Assembly (NCBI GenBank): GCA_900770395.1
Contig: CAAGKM010000023.1
Coordinates: 62,001 to 126,000, forward strand
Direction: 5' to 3'
Length of the DNA stretch: 64,000 bases
Source: an uncultured Prevotella sp.
GTDB lineage: Bacteria; Bacteroidota; Bacteroidia; Bacteroidales; Bacteroidaceae
In this document: in pieces, positions 8,369 through 17,174 of the stretch
Position numbering within the stretch: the stretch's first letter is position 1
Layout: the number at the start of each line of letters is the position of its first letter
The notes under the pieces: model-generated
What the model saw: only the letters and a program-made list of their open reading frames with translations
What the model was told of the DNA's origin: nothing
The model's database searches: none
Made by a program: the position numbers and the translations under genes

Positions 8369-8408
8369 TCCTGTGTCAACCGCAGCAATAACTGCGATGG
8401 ACACAGGA
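8369..8408. terminator. Hairpin between convergent cassette 1 and GH43 gene
   Basis: TCCTGTGTC (8369-8377) pairs with GACACAGGA (8400-8408), enclosing a second stem CGCAG/CTGCG (8381-8396). On the + strand it is followed by TTTGATTTTTATTTG. It sits between the stop of the 71-residue gene (8292) and the stop of the minus-strand GH43 gene (8417), so it may serve both. Confidence 0.55.
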
Positions 8409-8416
8409 TTTGATTT

Positions 8417-9898
8417 TTATTTGTTTCTAAAGTTCCATTTGGAATTGTCGGAAGAGAAATCGTATTCGGCGAGAGTCGGCGTGCTGTCTGCCACTGAATA
8501 GATGACATAGCGGGTGTTGATGCCGTCAATGCCTGGTATTGTCTTTGGCATAATGCGGAAGGTGCCGTCGGTGAGCTGCTCTATGCGCCAGAGCTGTTCT
8601 GAGGCTCCGCTGAACTTGGGCACGGTGGTCAGTTCTTTATCGGCTGTTGCCGCAAGGGCACGGTCTGTACCTGCAATGGTGATCTTGAAATACGGATTGC
8701 TCAGATAGCCGCCTGCCTCAGGCACAGGAGTGATGGTCCAGCGCTGGTGGGGACGGAACATATAGTCACCGGCACGTACAGGAATGTCACCTTCGGGCCA
8801 TGTCGGCTTAACATCGTCAAGAGTCTGCATGGGCAGTACCTTGGTAGGCTCGTTGGGGTCGAGCTTCCACCACATCTGACGCTCCTGCTGCATACGCACG
8901 AAGTCAACAGCCAGTTCGAGGGCATAGCCGCGGCGCTCTGACTCAATCTCGTATGTGCCGCCCTTGAATTGCTCGCCTGCCACAGGCCACCCGTTCTTCC
9001 ACAACAGGGGACGAATGGCAAGAACGCTTCTGCCGCTGCGGTCGAAGTCTGCCTCAAAATGGCAGGACATCACCTCAACGCCTTCGTCTATAACTGTGCG
9101 TCCGAAGTGTCCTGCGCCAACCATGTGGTTGTCGGTGGCTACAACCATCTTACCGCCACCCTTAATCATGTCACGTCCCACGTTGTCAACGTATGGACCG
9201 GTGACATTTCTCGAACGTCCCACTACAATGTTATATGTGGAGTTGATGCCGTCGCAGCAAGTGCCGTGAGTGCCAAGAAGATAGTACCAGCCGTCACGAT
9301 ACAGCAGGTCGGTTGCCTCGCAGTCGATGGCAATGTCCTGTTCCTTGTTGCCCTCAACGCGCTTGCCGGTCTTGGGATCAAGCTCAATAAGACGGATGAA
9401 TCCGAAATATGTGCCGTATGACACCCACAGGCGACCTGTAGTAGGGTCGAGCAGCAGTCCTGGGTCAATGGCATCGTTGTCCTCAAGGTCAGCAGAGCGT
9501 ACTACCTCTATAGGCTCGGTAAACTTGAAGTCGGGGGAGTTAGGGTCGAGAGTCTTGTTCCACATGGTGTAGATGATACCACAGTGACCGCCACCGAGAC
9601 CGCCTCCCGTGGCTCCATATATAATAAGGTAACGGTCGCCTATCTTAATGGCATCGGGGGCAGCACCGCCACCAGGCCTTACCGCTCCTCCTTTCCATGT
9701 CCATCCGTCCTCGGAAATCAGTCCGCCGCCACCAGTGCCGAAGGTGTAGTATTTCCCGTCACATTCTGCTAAGGTGGACGGGTCGTGTATCCAGGGCTGT
9801 CCTATCTGTGCATTGGCAGCGAGGGAGAAGAGGCAGAGAATGCCACCACACAACCTCCGTGAGGGGAGGAGTCTTGATATTTGTTCTTGTATTTTCAT
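8417..9898 (-). CDS. GH43 enzyme (arabinanase-like subgroup) with C-terminal ricin-like module
   Basis: A 493-residue secreted protein; the signal peptide ends near residue 30 (AANAQ). The GH43 five-bladed propeller spans about 30-310: PWIHDPSTL holds the base Asp, EDNDAIDPGLLLD the modulating Asp and AIDCEATDLLYRDGWYYLL the acid Glu. LGTHGTCCDG with two adjacent Cys and YNIVVGRSRNVTGPYVD are typical of arabinanase/arabinofuranosidase-like members. Residues about 375-493 (RWTITPVPEAGGYL, SEQLWRIEQL, DNSKWNFR) look like a ricin-type beta-trefoil binding module. Its start overlaps the stop of the 230-residue gene by four bases (ATGA). It is the last gene of the GH3 operon driven from 13243. Likely arabinofuranosyl release; exact linkage not decidable here. 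Confidence 0.85.
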   Translation of the reverse strand: MKIQEQISRLLPSRRLCGGILCLFSLAANAQIGQPWIHDPSTLAECDGKYYTFGTGGGGLISEDGWTWKGGAVRPGGGAAPDAIKIGDRYLIIYGATGGGLGGGHCGIIYTMWNKTLDPNSPDFKFTEPIEVVRSADLEDNDAIDPGLLLDPTTGRLWVSYGTYFGFIRLIELDPKTGKRVEGNKEQDIAIDCEATDLLYRDGWYYLLGTHGTCCDGINSTYNIVVGRSRNVTGPYVDNVGRDMIKGGGKMVVATDNHMVGAGHFGRTVIDEGVEVMSCHFEADFDRSGRSVLAIRPLLWKNGWPVAGEQFKGGTYEIESERRGYALELAVDFVRMQQERQMWWKLDPNEPTKVLPMQTLDDVKPTWPEGDIPVRAGDYMFRPHQRWTITPVPEAGGYLSNPYFKITIAGTDRALAATADKELTTVPKFSGASEQLWRIEQLTDGTFRIMPKTIPGIDGINTRYVIYSVADSTPTLAEYDFSSDNSKWNFRNK

Positions 9899-10587
9899 TT
9901 TATTCTTATATTCTTTACAGGGGTTCCGTTTTCATCGATAAATCTCACGCAGAAGTCACTCATTCCCGGACCGTTGATTACGGCGCCGCGGAGAATGTTG
10001 GTTCCTTTCTTCAGGGTTATGCGCTGCGACATACAGTCGTCAGCCACCATGCGACGGTCGCCTGAGAGCAACAGCGTCTCATTGCCGTTGAGCCACCACA
10101 TTGAGGCAGAGTTGGAGCCTACCGAAAGGCGGACTCCGGGAATGTCCTCGTCACACTCAATCACAGTGACTGCCCAGAATATTATGCCGTAAAACTGCTT
10201 GTCCAGTCCTGTGGCAAAACGGAAGAGCTTCACGTTGTACAGCTTGCTGTCGAGCGTATGCCACTGGAGTTTCTGCTTTCCAGCCTTTACCTTCTGTCCG
10301 TTCTTGGGCAGAATGCTGAACTGTCCCTTGAAATACTCCATACCGAGATTCTCACGCAGATAGGAGTCGGTGAATACGGTATTGCCGCGGTTGGGTTTGT
10401 CGATAGGCTCCAGCAGTGTCCATCTGCGGATAAATCCCTCATTGTCAGGGGTGGCAGCCTCTGCCGTGGCGGGAGTGAAATAATTGTCTATGGAAGGTCC
10501 CTTGTCAGCGACCTTCCATTTTTCTCTCTGTGCGTGCATTGCCACTGTTGACATAAGTGCAAATGCAAGTAAAATCAGTTTGTTCAT
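9895..10587 (-). CDS. Secreted protein of unknown function between GH3 and GH43
   Basis: A 230-residue protein with a clear signal peptide (MNKLILLAFALMSTVAMHAQ). The remainder is beta-rich. The C-terminal 100 residues (SMWWLNGNETLLLSGDRR, then ITLKKGTNILRGAVINGPG and FCVRFIDENG) look like a jelly-roll/PA14-type sandwich often fused to glycosidases or esterases. No catalytic motif is recognised. It is translationally coupled to the downstream GH43 and lies 25 bases after the GH3 gene, so it belongs to the xylan operon. It could be a free-standing binding module or the remnant of a multidomain enzyme. Function not assigned. Confidence 0.75.
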   Translation of the reverse strand: MNKLILLAFALMSTVAMHAQREKWKVADKGPSIDNYFTPATAEAATPDNEGFIRRWTLLEPIDKPNRGNTVFTDSYLRENLGMEYFKGQFSILPKNGQKVKAGKQKLQWHTLDSKLYNVKLFRFATGLDKQFYGIIFWAVTVIECDEDIPGVRLSVGSNSASMWWLNGNETLLLSGDRRMVADDCMSQRITLKKGTNILRGAVINGPGMSDFCVRFIDENGTPVKNIRIK

Positions 10588-10612
10588 TAATGTTTGTTTT
10601 TATTGTGTGATT

Positions 10613-13174
10613 TTAGATTTCCACGGTCACCTTGCTAAGATCTTCGGGACGTGAGCTGTTGCCTACGAAGATTTCGTATTTGCCGGGAACTACACGCATG
10701 GTGTTTGTTGAGGGGTCGAAGAGTGTGAATGACTCATCGTCGAGAGCAATCTCCACGCTCTTTGTCTCTCCAGGTTTTAATGTTACCTGCTTGAATGCCT
10801 TGAGACTCTTCAGCGGACCGTCAGCGTCATCGCAACGGCGGACATAAACCTGAATGACCTCCGTGCCCTCACGCGTTCCGATGTTTTTCAGTGAGGTGGT
10901 GACAGTCTTGCCATCGCTCTTCACATCTCCCATCTCAAAACGGGTGTAGCTCAAACCATAGCCGAAAGCGAACAGAGGGTCGGAGAAATAACGGTAGGTG
11001 CGGCCCTTCATTGAGTAGTCCTCGAAATCAGGCAACTGCTTGCTGTCACGATAGAATGTAACAGGCAGCTTGCCCTGCGGGTTGTAGTCGCCATAGAGAA
11101 CGTCGGCAACGGCTGTTCCGCCTTCCTGACCGGGATACCATACCTGCACGATAGCCTCACTGTTCTTTGCCTCAGGGGTAAGGGCTATGGCAGAACCAGA
11201 GCAGTTGACATACACCACTTTCTTGCCGGCTTCCCTGAGATGGCGTATAAACTCACGCTGCACCTTGGGCAGTTCGATGTGTGTGCGGTCGCCACCCCTG
11301 AATCCGTCAATCTTGACAGGCATTTCCTCACCCTCAAGCTGTGAGGACAGACCGCCGACGAAGATGACTGTCTCCATGTCCTTGAGCTTCCCGATAGTCT
11401 CAGCGTAGTTGATGGGCAGTTCCTCACCGATGTTCAGCTTCATGTTGGCAGCCCAGGTCTTAACTGTATGGTATGTCAGCTCCACGTCATACTTGTCGCC
11501 TTTTACCACATCAAGCTCAAAGCGCATGGGCTGGTCGCGCCATGTGCTGTCGGAGGCAAGAGTCTTGCCGTTCACCTTGAGCGTGAACGCGCCGGTGTAT
11601 TGCATGCGGATAACAGCCTTGCACGACTGCTGCGGGGTGAAGGTGGTCTCGTATTTGGCAGAGAAGTCCTCCATTCTCACGCCTTGGGCAAAGGTATGCA
11701 TTCCATTGGTGGTTACGGCGATGGGGTTGGTGTAGTATTCTGTTACGGCTGGCTTGCCGCTGTGTGAGGTGTTGTTCCAGAAGGTGCCTCTAATGCCTTT
11801 CTTGCCTCCGGCGGAGCACTGTGGCAGAAAGCTTCTTACAACACACTCCTCGGTCAGGTCGCAGCCTTTCATATAGACCACGTTCTTTTTGCCAACCTTA
11901 GCCTTAATGCCGTCGAGGATGGTGACGGTGGTGTTGGGCGTTCCGTTGTAGTTGCCCCACATCATGGGGGTATTGTCGGCATTCGGACCGATGACGGCTA
12001 TCTTCTTGCCTTTCTTCAGCGGCAGGATGCTGTTGTCGTTTTTCAGCAGCACTATGCTCTGGCGTGCCATGTCGAGAGAGAGTTGCCTGTGCTCCTTGCA
12101 GCTGAGAACAGAGGCAGGTATCTTTGACCACTCGCAGGCATCGAAGTCGTCCATCTCGCCAAGCTCAAATCTTCCTTCGAGCAGGCGGATTACGTGCTTG
12201 TCAATCTCCTTCTCAGTTATAAGTCCCTTCCTAACAGCCTCGGGCAGCTTGGCGAAGGCATAACCATAGCCGCACTCAACGTCTGTGCCGGCGATGGCAC
12301 CCTTGGCGGCTGCATGCAATTGGGTAGAAGAAGATTTGTGTGTCATCCAGAAGTCGGCAATGGCACCGCAGTCGCTCACCACCATATACTTGAATCCCCA
12401 CTCGTCGCGCAGTATCTGCTGGAGCAGCTTGTTGCTGCCGCAGCATGGCTCATCGTCCCAACGCTGATAGGCGCACATCACCTCGCGCACCTTTGCCTTC
12501 TGCACAAGGTCCTTGAATGCCGGCATATAAGTTTCCCACAGGTCACGCGGCGACACATTGTTTATATTGGCATGATGACGGCTCCATTCCGGACCGCTGT
12601 GTATGGCATAGTGCTTGGCGCAGGCAAGCAGCTTGCGGTACTTGGCTGACTCAGGTCCCTGCAGACCACGCACCACCGCCTGTCCCATGAGCGATGTGAG
12701 ATAAGGGTCCTCGCCGTATGTCTCCTGACCGCGTCCCCAGCGCGGGTCACGGAAGATATTCACATTGGGAGTCCACACCGACAGGCAATGGAAGCGTGTT
12801 GAGGGAACACCGTTGCGGTGCTGCTCGTTCCACTTGGCGCGGGTCTCATCAGATGTGGCGGTGAATATACGCTCCACCAATGGTACATTGAATGACGCCG
12901 CCATACCTATAGGCTCAGGGAACACGGTGACGTTGCCTTGGTTGGCAAGTCCGTGGAGTGCCTCGCTCCACCAGCTGAAAGCCTTTATGCCCAGCCGTGG
13001 AATGGCAGGTGATTCGTCACACATCAGGTCTGCCTTCTCCTGTAGAGTAAGGCGTGATGTCAGGTCAACGGCTCTCTCATGAGCCGAGAGGTTAGTGTTC
13101 TGATACGGCAATTGTTGTGCCGTTGCGCCGCCGCAGGTCAATACTGCCGCAGCAAGCAATAGTTGTCTAATCAT
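10613..13174 (-). CDS. GH3 beta-xylosidase with PA14 insertion, secreted
   Basis: An 853-residue protein with a signal peptide (residues 1-19, ending GATAQ). The N-terminal barrel includes FSWWSEALHG near 56, NIFRDPRWGRGQETYGEDP near 138, and the nucleophile Asp in MVVSDCGAIADFW near 268. The SDCGA form is typical of GH3 beta-xylosidases and arabinofuranosidases. The second domain begins at about 385 (NDNSILPLKKGKKIAVIGPNADN) and is interrupted at about 455-585 by a PA14-like sandwich (AVIRMQYTGAFTLKVNGK). A fibronectin-III-like domain closes the protein (FGYGLSYTRFEM, then VPGKYEIFVGNSS). First gene of the operon GH3 / 230-residue protein / GH43. Similar proteins in Prevotella are xylosidases, consistent with the locus. 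Confidence 0.93.
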   Translation of the reverse strand: MIRQLLLAAAVLTCGGATAQQLPYQNTNLSAHERAVDLTSRLTLQEKADLMCDESPAIPRLGIKAFSWWSEALHGLANQGNVTVFPEPIGMAASFNVPLVERIFTATSDETRAKWNEQHRNGVPSTRFHCLSVWTPNVNIFRDPRWGRGQETYGEDPYLTSLMGQAVVRGLQGPESAKYRKLLACAKHYAIHSGPEWSRHHANINNVSPRDLWETYMPAFKDLVQKAKVREVMCAYQRWDDEPCCGSNKLLQQILRDEWGFKYMVVSDCGAIADFWMTHKSSSTQLHAAAKGAIAGTDVECGYGYAFAKLPEAVRKGLITEKEIDKHVIRLLEGRFELGEMDDFDACEWSKIPASVLSCKEHRQLSLDMARQSIVLLKNDNSILPLKKGKKIAVIGPNADNTPMMWGNYNGTPNTTVTILDGIKAKVGKKNVVYMKGCDLTEECVVRSFLPQCSAGGKKGIRGTFWNNTSHSGKPAVTEYYTNPIAVTTNGMHTFAQGVRMEDFSAKYETTFTPQQSCKAVIRMQYTGAFTLKVNGKTLASDSTWRDQPMRFELDVVKGDKYDVELTYHTVKTWAANMKLNIGEELPINYAETIGKLKDMETVIFVGGLSSQLEGEEMPVKIDGFRGGDRTHIELPKVQREFIRHLREAGKKVVYVNCSGSAIALTPEAKNSEAIVQVWYPGQEGGTAVADVLYGDYNPQGKLPVTFYRDSKQLPDFEDYSMKGRTYRYFSDPLFAFGYGLSYTRFEMGDVKSDGKTVTTSLKNIGTREGTEVIQVYVRRCDDADGPLKSLKAFKQVTLKPGETKSVEIALDDESFTLFDPSTNTMRVVPGKYEIFVGNSSRPEDLSKVTVEI

Positions 13175-13235
13175 AGTTATTTTATGCTAATAATAAATGA
13201 GTATTGTCCTACTCGCCGTAGTTCCATTCAGAGTG

Positions 13236-13306
13236 CAAAGATAATTAAAAATGCGGAAAGTTATTATTTATAATGTAACAAATACTTTGGACTACGTTCC
13301 ATGTTG
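13236..13306 (-). promoter_or_regulatory. Promoter with 21-bp tandem operator (site P3) of the GH3-GH43 operon
   Basis: Read on the minus strand: -7 box TATCTTTG (13243-13236), proximal half-site GTATTTGTTACATTATA (central G at 13279) and distal half-site CAACATGGAACGTAGTC (central G at 13300). The spacings are 36 and 21 bases. The surrounding 75 bases also resemble the GH97 promoter (site P4), so the two control regions descend from a common copy. Confidence 0.78.
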
Positions 13307-13434
13307 GTGTCTTTTCTGGGGAATTAAACCATTTTCCTGTTCTCTGAGTCCGGCTGAACGCCGGGAACAGAAGGAGAGGGTGTGGCGGTTCTTTTTTCCG
13401 TCACACCCTCTCCACGTTTTCTCATGCTCTCATC

Positions 13435-14034
13435 TTATTTGGCTTCACCTGCGGGGGCATCCGGATGCGTGCCGTTTTCTCCCACTCCGTTGCCTATCCA
13501 TTCTTCGTTGTCGTCGGGTCCTGGCTTGTCGGGCGTATCGGGTGTGCCGGGCTCTTCCGTTCCGTCTCCTGCGGCTGCCTTCTTCAGCTTGTCAAACTCC
13601 GCCTGCGTCTCAGTGTCCCAGGCAAACTTCACGTCGAGGTTGAGCCTCTCGCGCATCATCTTTCCCGTTGCCTGCGACAGCAGCTTTGCCGATTTCACCA
13701 CGGCGTTGCCCTCGCCCACCTTGGCTATTGCCGTGGGCCTGCCGTCCTTGTCCTGATTGCCGAAGGTGTCGTAGCCGTTGCTCTCGAGCGACAGCTTGAA
13801 GATGGCAAGGTTGTCTATCTTCACGGTGTTGCCGTTGAGAATCTGCTCACGGATGCACTTCACAAAGTCGGTGAGGATACCCTCGATGGTACCAGCCGAG
13901 AACGGCGTGTTGTGCTCCTCCATGTGCTGTGCCATGGCCTTGATGTCCATCTCCTGCTTCTGCACCGAGTGTACATACCACTTTTTCTCATTCTTAAACG
14001 GTACTGTGTTTTCATACCAACTAAGCTCAATCAT
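13435..14034 (-). CDS. HU-family (HIG-type) DNA-binding protein with acidic/proline tail
   Basis: A 199-residue cytoplasmic protein. The start at 14034 is fixed by a perfect AGGAGG seven bases upstream and by a -7 box at 14096-14103 that excludes the earlier ATG at 14109. Residues about 1-140 match the HU-HIG type found in Bacteroidetes: IELSWYENTVPFKNEKKWY, HMEEHNTPFSAGTIEGIL, GNTVKIDNLAIFKLSLES and VVKSAKLLSQATGKMM. The last 50 residues (KKAAAGDGTEEPGTPDTP, then DKPGPDDNEEW) are a low-complexity acidic/Pro tail. It is transcribed alone between two enzyme operons. Likely nucleoid-associated; a role in regulating this locus cannot be read from the sequence. Confidence 0.85.
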   Translation of the reverse strand: MIELSWYENTVPFKNEKKWYVHSVQKQEMDIKAMAQHMEEHNTPFSAGTIEGILTDFVKCIREQILNGNTVKIDNLAIFKLSLESNGYDTFGNQDKDGRPTAIAKVGEGNAVVKSAKLLSQATGKMMRERLNLDVKFAWDTETQAEFDKLKKAAAGDGTEEPGTPDTPDKPGPDDNEEWIGNGVGENGTHPDAPAGEAK

Positions 14035-14095
14035 ATTGACCTCCTTTTTTAATTGTTGAATAAATATTGTTCTTGCGGTCATCATGACCACGCTG

Positions 14096-14126
14096 CAAAA
14101 GTAAAGCATTTAAGCGTTATCTGCAA
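14096..14126 (-). promoter_or_regulatory. Promoter of the HU-like gene
   Basis: Minus strand: TTGC (14126-14123), 19 bases, then TACTTTTG (14103-14096). Predicted start near 14090, giving a leader of about 55 bases that contains the AGGAGG ribosome site (14041-14046). Confidence 0.65.
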
Positions 14127-14580
14127 GCATTTTGATATTTTTCTTTCGTGTTTTAAATCATTTTGCACAATCTTTACATATATTTGCTTGCTTTTTGTGA
14201 AATTCACTGTTTGAAAGTGTTTTTTTGCGTGGGAACAGGAAATTCCCGGGCGGAAAAAGAAAACTCAGGGCAGACAAAAGCTTTCTCAGGGCTGTGAAAA
14301 AGACATTCCGTGCTGCCGCAAAAAGTCTCCACACGGCATGGATTGCCCGACGCTTATGTATTTATATTACAAACCGCCCTCTGAGAATCGCGCGGAACTC
14401 ACCAACCGCATTTCTGCCCGCAAATACGCGAGTATTTCAATGCTTAAAAAAGATAAACGGCAGCAGTAAAAATATTAAAACGAACTAAAGAAAATCAAAA
14501 AGTGAGAAATCTTGGTGCGGAATGTCATGCTTTTTTATCTTTTCGGATGCTTTGAGATTTTTTTCGGCGGCTTTCAGGAA

Positions 14581-14706
14581 AAAATCTCAATGGTTTTCAA
14601 AAAAATCTCCATGGTTTTCAAAAAAATCTCCATGGTTTTCAAAAAAATCTCCATGGTTTTTGAAAAAATCTCCATGGTTTTTCAGAAAATCTCCATGGTC
14701 TTTCAC
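14581..14706. repeat. Six tandem copies of a 21-bp repeat containing CCATGG
   Basis: Six consecutive 21-base units of the form AAAATCTCCATGGTTTTCAA plus one A; copy 1 has CAATGG, copies 4-6 vary in the last five bases. Five units hold the CCATGG palindrome. The + strand frame would read a seven-residue repeat (KISMVFK), but nothing around it looks like a protein. It lies in the 740-base non-coding stretch between the HU promoter and the GH31 stop, whose remaining sequence (14130-14580) shows only A-rich low-complexity sequence with short CTCAGGGC repeats. Confidence 0.85.
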
Positions 14707-14786
14707 GAAGCACGCCCGAGGCTCCGTTTTTCCTTCTCCAGAATGAAAAAAAATTATGCGGGAATTTTTCAGAATAATTTTTACAG

Positions 14787-14856
14787 GAGTGAGGAGTGTG
14801 GAGTTGGCTGCGCTCTTTACTATTCACTCCACACTCCTCACTCCACACTCCTCACT
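14787..14856. repeat. Post-stop hairpin repeat element A
   Basis: GAGTGAGGAGTGTGGAGT (14787-14804) is perfectly repeated in inverse at 14826-14843, with a 21-base spacer that begins TGGCTGCGCT. The right arm is followed by a second partial copy (14840-14856), a 14-base tandem repeat. It overlaps the last two bases of the GH31 stop codon and so may end that operon's transcript. Element B at 58438 has the same plan and the same TTGGCTGCGCT core but unrelated arms. Confidence 0.8.
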
Positions 14857-17146
14857 GAAAGTTACTCCTTACAACGTTGACTCTTATCTCACGATTGTAT
14901 TTCTTAGCATTCTTGTCAGCCTTCTTCTTGAGGCTCTGCCTGCCGTCATTCCATTCAAACCGTGTGATGGAATAGTCGCCATGCTCAAAGGCATAGCCGT
15001 CGCCGGCATCTTGATAGAGCGAGAAGGAAGCGTCGCCACCGGGATATACATTCAGCGTGATGGGCTTGTCAGCCTGTGCGCCGGAATATTCCACAACATC
15101 AGATGTGGGGATGATGCTGCCAGCCTTGACGTAGAGCGGCAGGCGGTCAATAGTCACGGGGACATCTATCCACCCGCCGCCTTCGTAAGCCTTGTTGGTC
15201 CAATAGTCAATCCAACGGTTGCCCTGTGGCAGATAAACCTTGCGCGATGCGGTTTCGGAAAGCGGGCGCGTGACAGGACATACGAGTATGTCGCCAAAGA
15301 GATATTCGTCCTTCAGGTCATACACGGCATTGTCGTCGGGATAGTCGAATGCGAGCGGACGCGCCATGGTGTAGCCGGAGAAGAGCTGTGCGGCAGCCAT
15401 ACTATATATATAAGGTAGGAGCGAGTAGCGCAGACGTATCATCTTCAGTATGGCGTCGTAATAGGGCGTTCCCGGCTCGCCAAACTGCCAAATCTCACGA
15501 GGCGTGTCGGTGCCGTGGCTGCGGAGCATGGGCAGGAAGGTAGCCCACTGGAACATACGCGTGTAGTATTCCCTGTAAGCCTCGTCCTTCACGCCATTCT
15601 GGAAATCGCCTGTATAGAACCACCTGCGTCCGTCGTTGCCCACGAAGAATGAGCCTACGTCAACAGTCCAGTAGGGATTGCCTGTTGCCATGAAGTTGAG
15701 GCCGGCGGGAATCTGCTGTCGGAATGACTGCCATGAGGCGTGAGTGTCACCATTCCATACCACCGTGGCATAGCGCTGCTGTCCGGCAAAGGAGCTGCGG
15801 GTGAGGTTGAGCACACGTTTGGTGTCGGTGGTCTGACGCTGGTTTTCGTATAGTCCGCGTGAATGGTATAGTGAGTAGAGACTGCTGCGCTCTGCTCCGA
15901 GAGCATCGCTGAGCACATCCTTGTTGAGCTGCCAGCGGCGCTCATGGTCATTCCATCCGTATGGCTTCTCGCCAACAGGCTCGGGCAGCTGGTTCCAGTC
16001 GCCGTCGAGCGGCTCGCTGCTGTCACACCACCATGCGTCGAAACCATTGGCGAAGAACTCGTCGTAGGCGTATTTCCAGTAGTGGCGGCGGGCATCGGGA
16101 TTGAAAACGTCATACACCGAATGCTCAAGCATGTATCCGCGCTCGCGGAAGTCACGCTCCTCAGGACAATACTGCGGATTGGGCCAGATGCTCACCATCA
16201 GCCTCGCGTTCATGGCATGTATGGAGTCGGCAAGAGCCTTAGGGTCGGGATAGAACTTGCGGTTCATCTTCATATATCCCCAGCCCTCAGGCCAGTAGTT
16301 CCAGTCCTGCACAATCATGTCAATGGGCACATGACGGCGGCGGTATTCGCGCATGGTGCCGATAAGGTCATCGGAGGAGACATAACGCTCTTTCGACTGT
16401 ATGTAGCCGAAGGCATAGAGCGGCAGCAGCTGCGCCTTGCCCGTAAGATGGCGGTAGCCCTCCACGACGTTCTCCATCCTCTCGCCCTTGATGAAATAAT
16501 AGTCGAGCTGGCGTGCCGCCTCCATCTGCATCGTGAACTCTTGTCCTTCAGACGAATATTTCATGGCACAGCCGGCATCGAAGAGGAGTCCGTAGCCTTG
16601 AGGCGACAAAAGGACAGGCACGGTAACCTTCAGATTATGCTGCGTGAGCCACAATGTCTTGCCCATAAGGTTCATGTAGTCCTCCATGTGGGCACCAAGT
16701 CCATAGAGAGCCTTGGTGCCGGGGCATGAGAAATGCGAGATATAGCGGGTGCTCTCGCCGATGGTGTCGCGGCGGATTATGTCCTTGACAGTCACCTTGC
16801 CGTTGGCGGTCTCCTCCATGCGGGCAGTGGCGTCATCATAAATGATGCGCTCCTGCACCACCGGTTCTGACTTGCGCCATTGCTCCTTTAGCAGCGTCTT
16901 GCCTGTATGGCGGTCGGTGAACGTCACGGTACCGCTCTGTTTGTCAACCTCTACGGCGAGCTCTTTGGACTTGCTGATTTCCTTCTGCTTCTGATAGATG
17001 CAAGCCCCGGTGCCGTTGCCGGGAAGACTGCCGTCTGCCGACCATTGTACCCTGACTATTGTGGGAGTGATGAACTCCACCTTCACGTCGCCAGCCTTTG
17101 TGCAAAGACTTAGCAGCATGGCGACAATGAATATGACATTTCTCAT
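14852..17146 (-). CDS. GH31 alpha-glycosidase, probably alpha-xylosidase
   Basis: A 764-residue protein with a signal peptide (residues 1-18, ending TKAGD). The N-terminal beta-sandwich spans about 20-230, with ALYGLGAHMEDYMNL at 146-160. The catalytic barrel spans about 240-570: DWNYWPEGWGYM at 281, MVSIWPNPQY at 317, and the nucleophile Asp375 in AWWCDSSEPL. The barrel end has SHGTDTPREIWQFG and YIYSMAAAQLFSGYTMARPL, and a C-terminal sandwich follows. The WWCDSSEP form is closer to alpha-xylosidases than to alpha-glucosidases. GH31 and GH97 enzymes occur with GH3, GH10 and GH43 enzymes in Bacteroides PULs for complex corn xylan, where they remove terminal xylosyl and galactosyl caps. Third gene of the GH97-GH43-GH31 operon, 28 bases after GH43. 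Confidence 0.9.
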   Translation of the reverse strand: MRNVIFIVAMLLSLCTKAGDVKVEFITPTIVRVQWSADGSLPGNGTGACIYQKQKEISKSKELAVEVDKQSGTVTFTDRHTGKTLLKEQWRKSEPVVQERIIYDDATARMEETANGKVTVKDIIRRDTIGESTRYISHFSCPGTKALYGLGAHMEDYMNLMGKTLWLTQHNLKVTVPVLLSPQGYGLLFDAGCAMKYSSEGQEFTMQMEAARQLDYYFIKGERMENVVEGYRHLTGKAQLLPLYAFGYIQSKERYVSSDDLIGTMREYRRRHVPIDMIVQDWNYWPEGWGYMKMNRKFYPDPKALADSIHAMNARLMVSIWPNPQYCPEERDFRERGYMLEHSVYDVFNPDARRHYWKYAYDEFFANGFDAWWCDSSEPLDGDWNQLPEPVGEKPYGWNDHERRWQLNKDVLSDALGAERSSLYSLYHSRGLYENQRQTTDTKRVLNLTRSSFAGQQRYATVVWNGDTHASWQSFRQQIPAGLNFMATGNPYWTVDVGSFFVGNDGRRWFYTGDFQNGVKDEAYREYYTRMFQWATFLPMLRSHGTDTPREIWQFGEPGTPYYDAILKMIRLRYSLLPYIYSMAAAQLFSGYTMARPLAFDYPDDNAVYDLKDEYLFGDILVCPVTRPLSETASRKVYLPQGNRWIDYWTNKAYEGGGWIDVPVTIDRLPLYVKAGSIIPTSDVVEYSGAQADKPITLNVYPGGDASFSLYQDAGDGYAFEHGDYSITRFEWNDGRQSLKKKADKNAKKYNREIRVNVVRSNFQ

Positions 17147-17174
17147 TATTTAATATATGGCTACAGGTTATTTA

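Noticed and set aside
14225..14488. 87-codon frame rich in Arg and Lys in the gap between the HU-like gene and GH31
   Set aside because: No promoter or ribosome site in front, irregular composition, low-complexity DNA; not credible as a protein.
14581..14706. 21-bp array as a CRISPR
   Set aside because: Units are contiguous with no unique spacers and no cas genes nearby; the same holds for the 23-bp array at 62630.
14512..14880. 122-codon frame reading a KISMVFK repeat through the 21-bp array
   Set aside because: The frame simply follows the 21-base period and then runs through hairpin element A into the GH31 3' end; nothing outside the repeat looks coding.
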